DNA from: Polaromonas sp.
GTDB lineage: Bacteria > Pseudomonadota > Gammaproteobacteria > Burkholderiales > Burkholderiaceae_C
DNA length: 59,071 bases
Assembly: GCF_030689685.1 (NCBI RefSeq)
Contig: NZ_JAUYEY010000087.1
Coordinates: 1 to 59,071 of the forward strand
Direction: 5' to 3'
Shown here: positions 28,621 through 36,201 of the stretch, in pieces
Numbering within the stretch: position 1 is the first letter of the stretch
Layout of the letters: every line of letters starts with the position of its first letter
Translations under genes and position numbers: made by a program
Notes under the pieces: generated by a model
Databases searched by the model: none
What the model was told of the DNA's origin: nothing
The model's input: the letters and a program-made list of their open reading frames with translations, nothing else

Positions 28621-28923
28621 ATGCTGAAATTTATCGTCGCCTTGGTCTTGATCCCATTTACGGTGCTGAGTATGGCATCGCTCTGGCAAGTGGGCTACTG
28701 GGCACTTTTCACACAGCAGTTTGCAAACTTTGGCACACAGCAAGTGTTGGCAGACCTGCTCATCGCCGTCGGCATCTGCATGTACTGGATGTGGCGTGAT
28801 GCTCAAAATACCGGACGCAATCCTTGGCCTTGGCTGGCATTGAGCATGGTGTCAGGCTCGTTTGGCCCGCTGCTGTATTTCATCACTGCGAAGAAGCGTG
28901 TACAAATTCCCCAAAACATCTGA
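28621..28923 (+). CDS. Small three-helix membrane protein
   Basis: A 100-residue integral membrane protein with three hydrophobic segments: FIVALVLIPFTVLSMASLW, QVLADLLIAVGICMYWMW and WPWLALSMVSGSFGPLLYFI. A basic tail (TAKKRVQ) should be cytoplasmic. The layout resembles DUF2834-type proteins, with no known function. AAAGGA precedes the ATG. Its 3' end lies twelve bases from the left end of an IS3 element, so further downstream genes may have been displaced. Confidence 0.8.
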   Translation: MLKFIVALVLIPFTVLSMASLWQVGYWALFTQQFANFGTQQVLADLLIAVGICMYWMWRDAQNTGRNPWPWLALSMVSGSFGPLLYFITAKKRVQIPQNI

Positions 28924-29000
28924 TCTGTCTCATACTGATCTTGCCCCCGAAAAACGTACTCCATAGCTGATGGTCAAAGTTAGACATTGGAGATGGCGAA

Positions 29001-29279
29001 ATGAGCAAGAGAAAGGACGGACAAGCCCGGGGCAAATACACCCTGGAACTCAAGCTGGAGGCGGTGCCTGTGACTCCGAAGATATTGGGCCTGCCGGTGC
29101 AGACTCTAGGCAACTGGGTTCGCCTCAGCGGTAAAGGCCAACTCAAAGGCGCAGGCGACAAGCCTGTGAGCCCAGAACAAATGGAGCTGGACCGACTGCG
29201 GGCAGAGTTATCCAGGGTGAAGATGGAGCGCGACATCTTAAAAAAGGCCACGGCGTACTTCGCGCGGGAAGCCCTGTGA
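29001..29279 (+). CDS. IS3-family transposase OrfA (possible internal deletion)
   Basis: A 92-residue protein with the OrfA pattern: basic start MSKRKDGQARGKYTLELKLE, helix-turn-helix remnant LGLPVQTLGNWVRLSGKGQL and leucine-zipper tail LDRLRAELSRVKMERDILKKATAYF. Between LEAV and PVTPKILG the residues usually found in relatives (an RLVKGGQ-like stretch) seem missing, which would shorten the first HTH helix. A slippery AAAAAAG at 29240 precedes the stop, and orfB is in the -1 frame, fitting programmed frameshifting to OrfAB. Confidence 0.9.
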   Translation: MSKRKDGQARGKYTLELKLEAVPVTPKILGLPVQTLGNWVRLSGKGQLKGAGDKPVSPEQMELDRLRAELSRVKMERDILKKATAYFAREAL

Positions 29280-30184
29280 AGTACGCCTGGATAGCCGGGC
29301 ACAAAGCGCGCTGGCCCATCACGCTGACCTGTGAGGTGCTGGAGGTCAGCGCCAGTGGCTACTTTGAACGCTGGCGCCGCAAAGACTGCACCAAGCCCAG
29401 TAAGCCGGAGGTGAACAAACGCATCAGTGACGAGGCCCTGCTGGTCCACATCAAGGCCATTCATGCCGAGGGCAAGGAGGAATACGGCTGGCCCAAGATG
29501 TGGAAGGAACTACTGGCTCGGGGCATTCGGGTGGGCAAGGAGCGTGTGCGAAAGCTGATGCAGCGCCACGGCATCAAGGCCCGGGGCAAGAGAAAGTTTG
29601 TCGTCACCACGGACAGTAAACACAGCCTGCCGATTGCGCCAAACCTGCTGGATCGCAAATTCACACCTGAGGCGCCCAACCAGGTGTGGAGCAGCGACAT
29701 CACCTACATCGCCACGGATGAAGGCTGGCTGTATCTGACCGGCGTGATCGACCTGTTTAGCCGCCAAGTGGTGGGCTGGAGCATGAGGGATCATATGCAG
29801 ACCAGCGTGGTCACCGATGCGCTGCGTATGGCGTGGTTCAGGCGCCATCCGGCACCTGGGCTGATCTTTCACTCAGACCGGGGCAGCCAGTATTGCAGCC
29901 ATGAGTTTCAAAACGAGCTCAAAGGCTACGCGATGAAATCATCCATGAGCCGCAAGGGCAATTGCTGGGACAACGCACCCACCGAGAGTCTGTGGGGACG
30001 GCTGAAGGTCGGCAGACTGTACGGCAGACGGTTTGCCACTCGGCGTGAGGCCATGGACGAACTGATGGACTGGCTCAATTTCTACAACCACAAGAGATTG
30101 CACTCGACGTTGGGCTATGTCAGTCCGATGACGTTCGAGCAACGCTGGATCGCGGCCCAGCAGCAAGACAGGAAGTCCGTATAA
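29276..30184 (+). CDS. IS3-family transposase OrfB (DDE integrase)
   Basis: A 302-residue catalytic subunit with an intact DDE triad: Asp in VWSSDITYIATDEGW, Asp in LIFHSDRGSQYCSHEF and Glu in NCWDNAPTESLWGRLK. The N-terminal HTH_21-like part (EEYGWPKMWKELLARGIRVGKERV) is complete. It overlaps orfA by four bases in the -1 frame; the GTG start may be used independently or bypassed by frameshifting. Catalytically it looks functional, so mobility depends on OrfA. Confidence 0.93.
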   Translation: MKYAWIAGHKARWPITLTCEVLEVSASGYFERWRRKDCTKPSKPEVNKRISDEALLVHIKAIHAEGKEEYGWPKMWKELLARGIRVGKERVRKLMQRHGIKARGKRKFVVTTDSKHSLPIAPNLLDRKFTPEAPNQVWSSDITYIATDEGWLYLTGVIDLFSRQVVGWSMRDHMQTSVVTDALRMAWFRRHPAPGLIFHSDRGSQYCSHEFQNELKGYAMKSSMSRKGNCWDNAPTESLWGRLKVGRLYGRRFATRREAMDELMDWLNFYNHKRLHSTLGYVSPMTFEQRWIAAQQQDRKSV

Positions 30185-30257
30185 TGGTGGCTTAAGGAGT
30201 ACGGAAAACAGGGGCAAGATCAGACCAGCCATATCCTAAGAAACTAGGAGAGAAATT

Positions 30258-31295
30258 GTGAAATCTATTGCGCCTTACGTCTCGGACGCTGCAGAGTCAT
30301 CGGGCTTTGCCGCACGCGGAAAACCCGCAGTTTCCCCATATCCAGTCAGTTGGACTTTGGACGCTCTGAGCCCACTAATCGATGAGGTACTCCCGCTGGA
30401 TGCCATGACGGACCGTTTGCACAAAATCTGCGGTCGATTCGCGGTTGTCCCGATGGATGGACAACACTCCGTTCGCGGCGGTACTGAATCCACGCGGCTT
30501 GGAGGACAGGACGCTGTCATCGTCAGTCAGAACATCAACCGCATCAGCCGAGACGCGCAGTGCATCAGGCGCGATCCCGGAGAGAATTATTTCCTGATTT
30601 TCCAGGATCACGGCCGGGCTGTCATGTGCCAGGAGAGCACACAATTCCAGATGAAGCCGGGGGACGTCGCGCTCATCGACTCGACCAAGCCGTCTGACTT
30701 CATTTATGCGGGACTGCGTTCGCAGCAGATTTCGGTGCACTTGCCGAGGGACGAGATGCGCCTTCGGTTTGGCACCAAAATTCAAAGCACTCTTGGCATC
30801 CTCAAGCAGGATGCGCTGGGCCTGGCTATGCGGGCGATCTTGGTAAAGATGCTGGAACCTGCCAACCATGAAAGTGGCCATTTGAAAGAAGCATTCATGG
30901 CTGTGTTCGGGTCATTCTTGCATGAGCGCTACGGCCATGGTGTGCCCGCAAGGCTCAGAGGCAACCACACGCTCTTGAGCGCCGCGTTACAGCAAATCTC
31001 ACTACGGTTTCCGGATCCCGCTTTCAATGCTGTGAGCTTGGCTACAACATTGAATGTGCCGCCACGATCTCTCCAGCGCCTGTTTCAGAGCCTTGGAGAA
31101 ACCCCGAGCCGCAGCATTCTCAATACCCGCCTGAGTGCGTCGCATGACCGCCTGAAGCTGCAGGTCGGTTCTTTGCATACGCGCTTAGTCTCCTCTGTCG
31201 CCTATGGCTGCGGCTTTAATGACCTGTCATTTTTCTACCGTGAATTTCGCAAAAAGTACGGTGTCACGCCGGGACATATCGTAAACCCTTGCTGA
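30258..31295 (+). CDS. AraC-family regulator, FeaR-like
   Basis: A 345-residue activator. An N-terminal AraC-binding-like cupin domain contains YFLIFQDHGRAVMCQESTQF and MKPGDVALIDSTKPSDFIY, as in FeaR-type regulators. The C-terminal double helix-turn-helix includes PDPAFNAVSLATTLNVPPRSLQRLFQSLG and VSSVAYGCGFNDLSFFYREFRKKYG. The GTG start has AGGAG seven bases upstream. It precedes the two oxidoreductase genes on the same strand and is their likely regulator. The IS3 element immediately upstream may have replaced or supplied its promoter. Confidence 0.9.
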   Translation: MKSIAPYVSDAAESSGFAARGKPAVSPYPVSWTLDALSPLIDEVLPLDAMTDRLHKICGRFAVVPMDGQHSVRGGTESTRLGGQDAVIVSQNINRISRDAQCIRRDPGENYFLIFQDHGRAVMCQESTQFQMKPGDVALIDSTKPSDFIYAGLRSQQISVHLPRDEMRLRFGTKIQSTLGILKQDALGLAMRAILVKMLEPANHESGHLKEAFMAVFGSFLHERYGHGVPARLRGNHTLLSAALQQISLRFPDPAFNAVSLATTLNVPPRSLQRLFQSLGETPSRSILNTRLSASHDRLKLQVGSLHTRLVSSVAYGCGFNDLSFFYREFRKKYGVTPGHIVNPC

Positions 31296-31422
31296 CGCTC
31301 TAGTCCATCACGAATGACGTTTTGCTCCAAGACGTCCGGGGACCGGAATCCTAAAGTGTGGTCACTCTTCACCGTTGAAGTACCAGCCACCTTTAAACGA
31401 TTACCAACACAGAAAGTCCCTG

Positions 31423-32829
31423 ATGTACGTTGCGAAAATGACTATCGGAGGCCGCGCCGTTCCCGGCGCCACCACCTTCGAGGTAAAAAATCCATCCACT
31501 GGCCAGGTCATCGGCACAGCACCAAATGCGTCAAATACCGACCTGGACTCGGCAGTTTCCGCCGCGCAAAAAGCGTTCGCGAGTTGGTCCAGACAATCCG
31601 ATGATGAATTGCAGGCAGCCTGCCTGGCCGTCGCTGCAAAAATCAATGCCCACTCCGATGAGCTTGCGACGCTGATCACCCTGGAGCAGGGAAAGCCGCT
31701 CAACGGTCTCGGTTCACGCTGGGAAATGGGCGGTGCCGGCGCATGGGCAAACTACACGTCCGGTTTGTCCCTGCCCATGAAGGTTCTGCAGGACAACGGA
31801 CAAGGCCGGGTGGAGCTACACCGCAAGCCACTCGGCGTTGTGGGATCGATCACACCATGGAACTTTCCCGTCATGATTGCCATCTGGCACATCCTGCCGG
31901 CGCTTCGAACCGGCAACACCGTGGTGCTTAAGCCCTCGCCGTTCACGCCGCTGGCGACCTTGCGCATGGTCGAACTCTTCAATGAAGTCTTGCCTACCGG
32001 CGTGATCAACTGCGTGACGGGCGATGACCACTTGGGCGGCATTGGCGCAGCCATGGCAGCACATCCCGGTATTCGCAAAATCGTCTTTACCGGCTCCTGT
32101 GCGACAGGCCGGAAAGTGATGCAGTCCGCTGCCACGACGATGAAACGCCTGACTCTTGAGCTGGGTGGCAATGACGCTGGAATTGTCCTGCCTGACTGCG
32201 ATCCCAAAGCCATCGCCGAGGGCCTCTTCTGGGGTAGCTTCATCAACAACGGCCAGACCTGCGCAGCGATGAAGCGGCTCTACGTGCATGAGAGCATTCA
32301 TGACGATGTTTGCGAAAATCTTGTTGCCTTTGCCAAGTCGGTCCCCATGGGTGACGGCATGTCCGAGCAGAACATGTTGGGCCCGGTACAGAACCGTATG
32401 CAGTTCGACAAGGTGGCGAGCCTCGTGACCGATGCCCGGAAAAAGGGTGAACTACTGCTGGGCGGAGAAGTCGGCGACGGCCTGTTCTTCCCGGCGACCA
32501 TCATTGCAGGCCTGAAGAACGGCGACGCCCTGGTGGACGACGAGCAGTTCGGCCCGGCTTTACCGGTGATCCGCTATCGCGATGTTGAAGAGGCCATCAA
32601 GGCCGCCAACGACAGCCAGAACGGCTTGGGGGGATCCGTATGGTCACGCGATATTGAGCATGCCAAGCATGTCGCTGGCCGGATGGAGTGTGGGTCCGTT
32701 TGGATCAATAAACATGGCGCCATTCAGCCAAATGCCCCGTTCGGCGGCACGAAATCATCAGGCTTCGGGGTTGAGTTTGCGGAAGAAGGCCAGCAGGAAT
32801 ACACCGCGCAGCAAGTCATTTTTTCCTGA
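31423..32829 (+). CDS. NAD(P)-dependent aldehyde dehydrogenase
   Basis: A 468-residue ALDH-superfamily enzyme oxidising an aldehyde to its acid. The cofactor region is GSITPWNFPVMIAIWHILPALRTGNTVVLKPSP, the general base Glu is in LTLELGGNDAGIV, and the nucleophile Cys is in NNGQTCAAMKRLYV. No signal peptide is present. The start MYVAKMTIGG has only a weak ribosome-binding site; MTIGGRAV five codons later is possible. It sits between the AraC-type regulator and a GMC alcohol dehydrogenase, so the pair probably runs alcohol to aldehyde to acid. The substrate is unknown. Confidence 0.93.
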   Translation: MYVAKMTIGGRAVPGATTFEVKNPSTGQVIGTAPNASNTDLDSAVSAAQKAFASWSRQSDDELQAACLAVAAKINAHSDELATLITLEQGKPLNGLGSRWEMGGAGAWANYTSGLSLPMKVLQDNGQGRVELHRKPLGVVGSITPWNFPVMIAIWHILPALRTGNTVVLKPSPFTPLATLRMVELFNEVLPTGVINCVTGDDHLGGIGAAMAAHPGIRKIVFTGSCATGRKVMQSAATTMKRLTLELGGNDAGIVLPDCDPKAIAEGLFWGSFINNGQTCAAMKRLYVHESIHDDVCENLVAFAKSVPMGDGMSEQNMLGPVQNRMQFDKVASLVTDARKKGELLLGGEVGDGLFFPATIIAGLKNGDALVDDEQFGPALPVIRYRDVEEAIKAANDSQNGLGGSVWSRDIEHAKHVAGRMECGSVWINKHGAIQPNAPFGGTKSSGFGVEFAEEGQQEYTAQQVIFS

Positions 32830-32898
32830 TACAGCAAGGAGACCAGCACTCACCGAACTTTCAAGCCATGCATTTCAAAATTACCCATTGGAGACAAA

Positions 32899-34569
32899 AT
32901 GACAAAGCAAGAGCAATCAAAAATCACGAAAGACGAGGTGCCGTTTACACGACGCCGGTTCATCAAGTCTGCAGGCATCGCTAGCGGAACGCTGATGGTC
33001 GGCGGCCTCATGGTGGGCGCCAAAATCAATGCTGCCGTGGATAAAAACGGAAGCTTCGACTACGTCATCGTTGGTGCCGGGTCAGCAGGCTGCGTGCTGG
33101 CGAACCGCCTCACCGAAAATCCGAATATCCGCGTCTTGCTGATCGAAGCAGGCGGTCCGGACAACTCGGAAAAAATATCCACCCCGATCCGGCTGATCGA
33201 GTTGTGGAAAACTCCCTACGACTGGGCTTATGACACGGCTCCGCAAAAGCATGCCCACAACCGCCCCCTCTACTGGCCGCGCGGCAAGACATTGGGTGGC
33301 AGCAGTTCGCTGAACGGCATGATCTACGTGCGGGGTCATTCTTCGGTGTATGACGGCTGGGCCAAAGCCGGCAACAAGGGCTGGGACTACAAAAGCATCT
33401 TGCCGTACTTCAAGAAATCCGAAAATTACGACCGGGGGGCGAATGAGTTTCACGGCCAGGGGGGGCCCCTGCAGGTCACAACCCGGTACACACCGCACAT
33501 CGTGACCAAAGCCATGGTCGACGCGGCGGTTCAAGCCGGGCATCCCTTGAACACGGATCACAACGGAGCCGAAATCCTGGGCGCGGGCTTCAATCACCTG
33601 AATACCAAGGATGGCAAGCGCCACAGCACTGCAGTCGCCTTCCTGCGTCCGGCGCTGGACCGGGGCAACCTCTCTGTCATTACCAATGCACGTGTGCACA
33701 AGGTGGCGTTTACTGGCAAACGCTGCAATGGTGTGGTCTATGAGCAGGATGGAAAAGTGCACAATGTCTCGGTGCGCAAGGAAGTGATCCTGAGCGGTGG
33801 GACGCTCGAGTCACCGAAGATACTGTTGCTTTCCGGGATCGGCGACAGCAAGCAGCTTTCGCAGTTCGGTATTCCTGTCGTTCATCACTTGCCGGGCGTT
33901 GGAAAGAACTTGCACGACCACACGTTGCTGCCGGTCATCTACGAAAGTAAGAAACCGATTCCCGCGCCTAATGATCCGACTATCACGGTGCTTCATGGGC
34001 AGCTGTTTGCCAAGTCCGACGAGAGGTTGCCCGGCCCCGACATGCAGCCTCTGTTCTTCCACGTGCCGTATTACGCACCTGGACAGGAAGGCCCGGCCAA
34101 TGCATTCACCCTTAGTGCCGCTGGCGTCACGCCGACAAGTCGGGGCGAGCTTCGCCTGACTGGCGGGAAGGTCGGCGACCCTCTCCACATCGACCCCAAT
34201 GTGCTGGCCACTGATTACGACATCAAGACCTTGGTGACCTGCATCAAGGCGATGCGCAAAGTGGCCGATCAGCCTGCACTCGCTGAATGGCGGGGCAGGG
34301 AAGTCTTCCCGGGGCCGGAAAAGACGAGCGACAAAGACCTAGCCGAGTACTGCCGAAGCGCCGTCGTCTCTTATCACCACCAAGTGGGAACCTGCGCAAT
34401 GGGCCAGTCCCCAATGTCGGTAGTCAACCATGAACTCAAAGTTCACGGGGTGACTGGTCTTCGTGTGGTCGATGCATCGATCATGCCGGCCGTGTCGTCC
34501 GGCAACACCAATGCGCCGACGATCATGATTGCGGAGAAAGCCGCCGACATGATCAAGGCAGCTGCGTAG
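32899..34569 (+). CDS. GMC-family alcohol dehydrogenase with Tat signal
   Basis: A 556-residue FAD-dependent oxidoreductase. The N-terminus has a twin-arginine signal (FTRRRFIKSAG then a hydrophobic GTLMVGGLMVGA), indicating folded export. The ADP-binding motif is YVIVGAGSAGCVLANRLTE, followed by GMC signature RGKTLGGSSSLNGMIYVRGH and the catalytic His-Asn region SYHHQVGTCAMG and SSGNTNAPTIMIAEKAADMI. It resembles choline-, polyethylene-glycol- and other primary-alcohol dehydrogenases. A periplasmic alcohol step followed by a cytoplasmic aldehyde step is unusual unless the aldehyde crosses the membrane or the signal is a relic. GGAG precedes the ATG. Confidence 0.92.
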   Translation: MTKQEQSKITKDEVPFTRRRFIKSAGIASGTLMVGGLMVGAKINAAVDKNGSFDYVIVGAGSAGCVLANRLTENPNIRVLLIEAGGPDNSEKISTPIRLIELWKTPYDWAYDTAPQKHAHNRPLYWPRGKTLGGSSSLNGMIYVRGHSSVYDGWAKAGNKGWDYKSILPYFKKSENYDRGANEFHGQGGPLQVTTRYTPHIVTKAMVDAAVQAGHPLNTDHNGAEILGAGFNHLNTKDGKRHSTAVAFLRPALDRGNLSVITNARVHKVAFTGKRCNGVVYEQDGKVHNVSVRKEVILSGGTLESPKILLLSGIGDSKQLSQFGIPVVHHLPGVGKNLHDHTLLPVIYESKKPIPAPNDPTITVLHGQLFAKSDERLPGPDMQPLFFHVPYYAPGQEGPANAFTLSAAGVTPTSRGELRLTGGKVGDPLHIDPNVLATDYDIKTLVTCIKAMRKVADQPALAEWRGREVFPGPEKTSDKDLAEYCRSAVVSYHHQVGTCAMGQSPMSVVNHELKVHGVTGLRVVDASIMPAVSSGNTNAPTIMIAEKAADMIKAAA

Positions 34570-34634
34570 CCTTTATTAAAACTGGACTTGACCCGCTTTA
34601 ATAGACACCTGATAGGGTCGAAATTAGAGAGGAG

Positions 34635-34919
34635 AGAAAGTCGAGAGTCAGCTACACGACCGAGTTCAAGGCTGAGGCAGTCAAACAAGTCATTGAGCGG
34701 GGCCACGGCGTGGTGGAGGTTTCCAACCGGCTCGGGGTATCGGATAAAAGCCTATCCCTTTGGGTCCGGCAAGCCAAGGAGCGGCAAGGTGCTGGCAGCG
34801 GTGAAGCCGCCTTGCTGAAAAGTGAAATTGCCCGGCTCAAGGCCGAACTCAAGCGAACCAGCGAGGAGCGCGATATTTTAAATAAGGCCGCCGCGTACTT
34901 TGCCAAAGTGTCCGGGTGA
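34635..34919 (+). pseudogene. IS3-family OrfA remnant lacking a start codon
   Basis: The frame reads RKSRVSYTTEFKAEAVKQV through the helix-turn-helix (VEVSNRLGVSDKSLSLWVRQAK) to the coiled-coil end ERDILNKAAAYFAKVSG. Where relatives begin ATG just before this segment, the sequence has GAG, with no ATG, GTG or TTG immediately upstream. The first possible GTG lies within the HTH at about 34710. The protein is therefore probably not made in full. Confidence 0.8.
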
Positions 34920-35395
34920 GGTACGCCTTCATGGCCGAGTACCACGGACAGTTCCGCCTCAAGAGCATGTGCCGGGTGCTACGAGTGCAGCGCAGCCGCT
35001 ACTACGCCTGGAAGGCCATGCCGAAGTCGATGCGAGCCAAAACCGATGAAGCCTTGACCGTGGCCGTGTGGCGCAGAAGGCCCAAGGCCGAGGTGATCAT
35101 TCATTCGGACCAAGGTAGCCGGCTTGCCAGCGATGACTTCAACCGCTGGTGCAAAGACAACGCCTTGCTGCCCAGCATGAGCCGGCGGGGCAACTGCTGC
35201 GATAACGCGGTGGCTGAATCCTTCTTCAGTAGCCTGAAGAAGGAAAGAGTCAAACGTCAGATCTATCGAACACGGGGCGATGCCAGGTCAGACGTGTTCG
35301 ATTACATCGAGGGTTTCTACAATCGAGTCCGCAGGCACAGTCATCTTGACCTGCTGAGCCCGCTGGCATTCGAGCAGCTTCGCACTGGAAGCTGA
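34916..35395 (+). pseudogene. IS3-family OrfB with in-frame internal deletion
   Basis: A 159-residue remnant of a protein normally near 270-290 residues. It starts normally (MRYAFMAEYHGQFRLKSMCR) and jumps at DEALTVAVWRRRPKAEV to the second catalytic region IIHSDQGSRLASDDF, then GNCCDNAVAESFFSSLKKE. The first catalytic Asp and roughly 100 residues are gone, while the frame is kept. GNCCDN also replaces the usual GNCWDN. It cannot be an active DDE transposase. Confidence 0.88.
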
Positions 35396-35513
35396 AATAT
35401 GTCTAGGAAAGCGGGTCAAGTCCAAACCCTCACCCATCAGGGCCGCCAACAGTTTGCCCCGGAATCTAGGCCAGCGCCCTGTGGTTGAACAATTAGACTT
35501 ACGGAAGAGCCGC

Positions 35514-35519
35514 TATAAT
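35514..35519 (+). promoter_or_regulatory. -10 element of the tRNA-Met promoter
   Basis: A perfect TATAAT lies 11 bases before the mature tRNA 5' end and is followed by a GC-rich stretch CTCGGTCGCGC, typical of growth-rate-controlled stable-RNA promoters. A convincing -35 at the right spacing is not seen. Confidence 0.65.
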
Positions 35520-35530
35520 CTCGGTCGCGC

Positions 35531-35607
35531 GGTGATATAGCTCAGTTGGTTAGAGCGCAGCATTCATAATGCTGATGTCGGTGGTTCAAGTCCACCTATC
35601 ACCACCA
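35531..35607 (+). tRNA. tRNA-Met (CAT anticodon)
   Basis: A 77-base cloverleaf: GGTGATA pairs with TATCACC, the D-arm is GCTC...GAGC, the anticodon stem CAGCA/TGCTG encloses TTCATAA, and the T-arm is GGTGG-TTCAAGT-CCACC. CCA is encoded. The first acceptor pair is complete and the anticodon stem lacks three G-C pairs, so this is an elongator form. A lysidine-modified tRNA-Ile2 also reads CAT and cannot be fully excluded. Confidence 0.95.
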
Positions 35608-35674
35608 CATATTCTTCAGCCCCGGAACCACGCTTCCTGGGGCGAGCTCACATCACAGCCTCTGGATATACACC

Positions 35675-36121
35675 ATGAAACGCTGCCTGAATTTCACCAC
35701 CTTTGCCGCCGCACTGGCGCTGTCCAGCCTGCTGGCCCTGCCCGCGCTGGCACAGACCGACGAGGTGCCCAGCGTACGCAACTTTCCAAAAACCGCGTTG
35801 CGCGGTGTGCTGGTGGTGCGGGCCCCGCCAGAAATCAGCCTGAACGGCAAGCCCGACCGGCTGTCGCCGGGCGCCCGTATCCGCAACATCAACAACAACT
35901 ATGTACTGTCGGGCAGCCTGTTGGGCCAGGAACTGCTGGTCAACTACACGCGCGACAGCAGCGGACAGGTTTATGAGGTGTGGATCCTCAACCCCGAGGA
36001 AGCCAAGGAAAAACGCGCCGGCCTGAACACGCGCAATTTCAGCTTCGGCTTCGAGTCGGTCACCGCCCCGCAGGACGACGGCAAGACGCCCTACAACCAG
36101 CTGCCGCGCTACAAGCAGTAG
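35675..36121 (+). CDS. Secreted hypothetical protein
   Basis: A 148-residue protein with a clear Sec signal ([20 protein letters not shown], then ALPALAQ) and a mature domain of about 120 residues. A beta-rich stretch includes [38 protein letters not shown] and [18 protein letters not shown], followed by a hydrophilic tail. I do not recognise a domain. The gene lies between tRNA-Met and miaB on the same strand, and the miaB start is about 80 bases downstream. Confidence 0.8.
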   Translation: MKRCLNFTTFAAALALSSLLALPALAQTDEVPSVRNFPKTALRGVLVVRAPPEISLNGKPDRLSPGARIRNINNNYVLSGSLLGQELLVNYTRDSSGQVYEVWILNPEEAKEKRAGLNTRNFSFGFESVTAPQDDGKTPYNQLPRYKQ

Positions 36122-36177
36122 TTGCGCTGGTTCTACAGCCAAATCGGCCTTCAGCCCATACCGCAGTTGCGCAAGCA

Positions 36178-36194
36178 GCTATCACATCGATAGC
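36178..36194. repeat. GCTAT-ATAGC palindrome upstream of miaB
   Basis: GCTAT and ATAGC flank CACATCG, ending eight bases before the miaB ATG, where an mRNA hairpin would overlap the ribosome-binding site. Confidence 0.75.
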
Positions 36195-36201
36195 AAATAC
36201 C

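Larger units (their letters stand above)
28935..30223 (+). mobile_element. IS3-family insertion sequence, apparently complete
   Basis: Terminal inverted repeats of 28 bases (28935-28962 and 30196-30223) begin TGATCTTGCCCC, with several internal mismatches, and enclose overlapping orfA and orfB. The ends are TG...CA style. The adjoining three bases do not form an exact duplication, suggesting an old insertion or later rearrangement. The right end lies 34 bases from the start of the AraC-type regulator. Confidence 0.9.
34583..35424 (+). mobile_element. Deleted IS3-family element with 3-base target duplication
   Basis: Near-perfect 24-base inverted repeats (34583-34606 and 35401-35424) begin TGGACTTGACCCGCTTT and differ at two internal bases. 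The flanking triplets are both AAC, the 3-base duplication expected of IS3. Inside are an orfA without a usual start codon and an orfB lacking its middle. With ends intact and no full transposase, it could be mobilised only by a related element elsewhere. Confidence 0.92.

Noticed and set aside
28935..35424. Composite transposon made by one IS at both ends
   Set aside because: The two elements have different terminal repeats and different transposases, so they cannot act as one unit.
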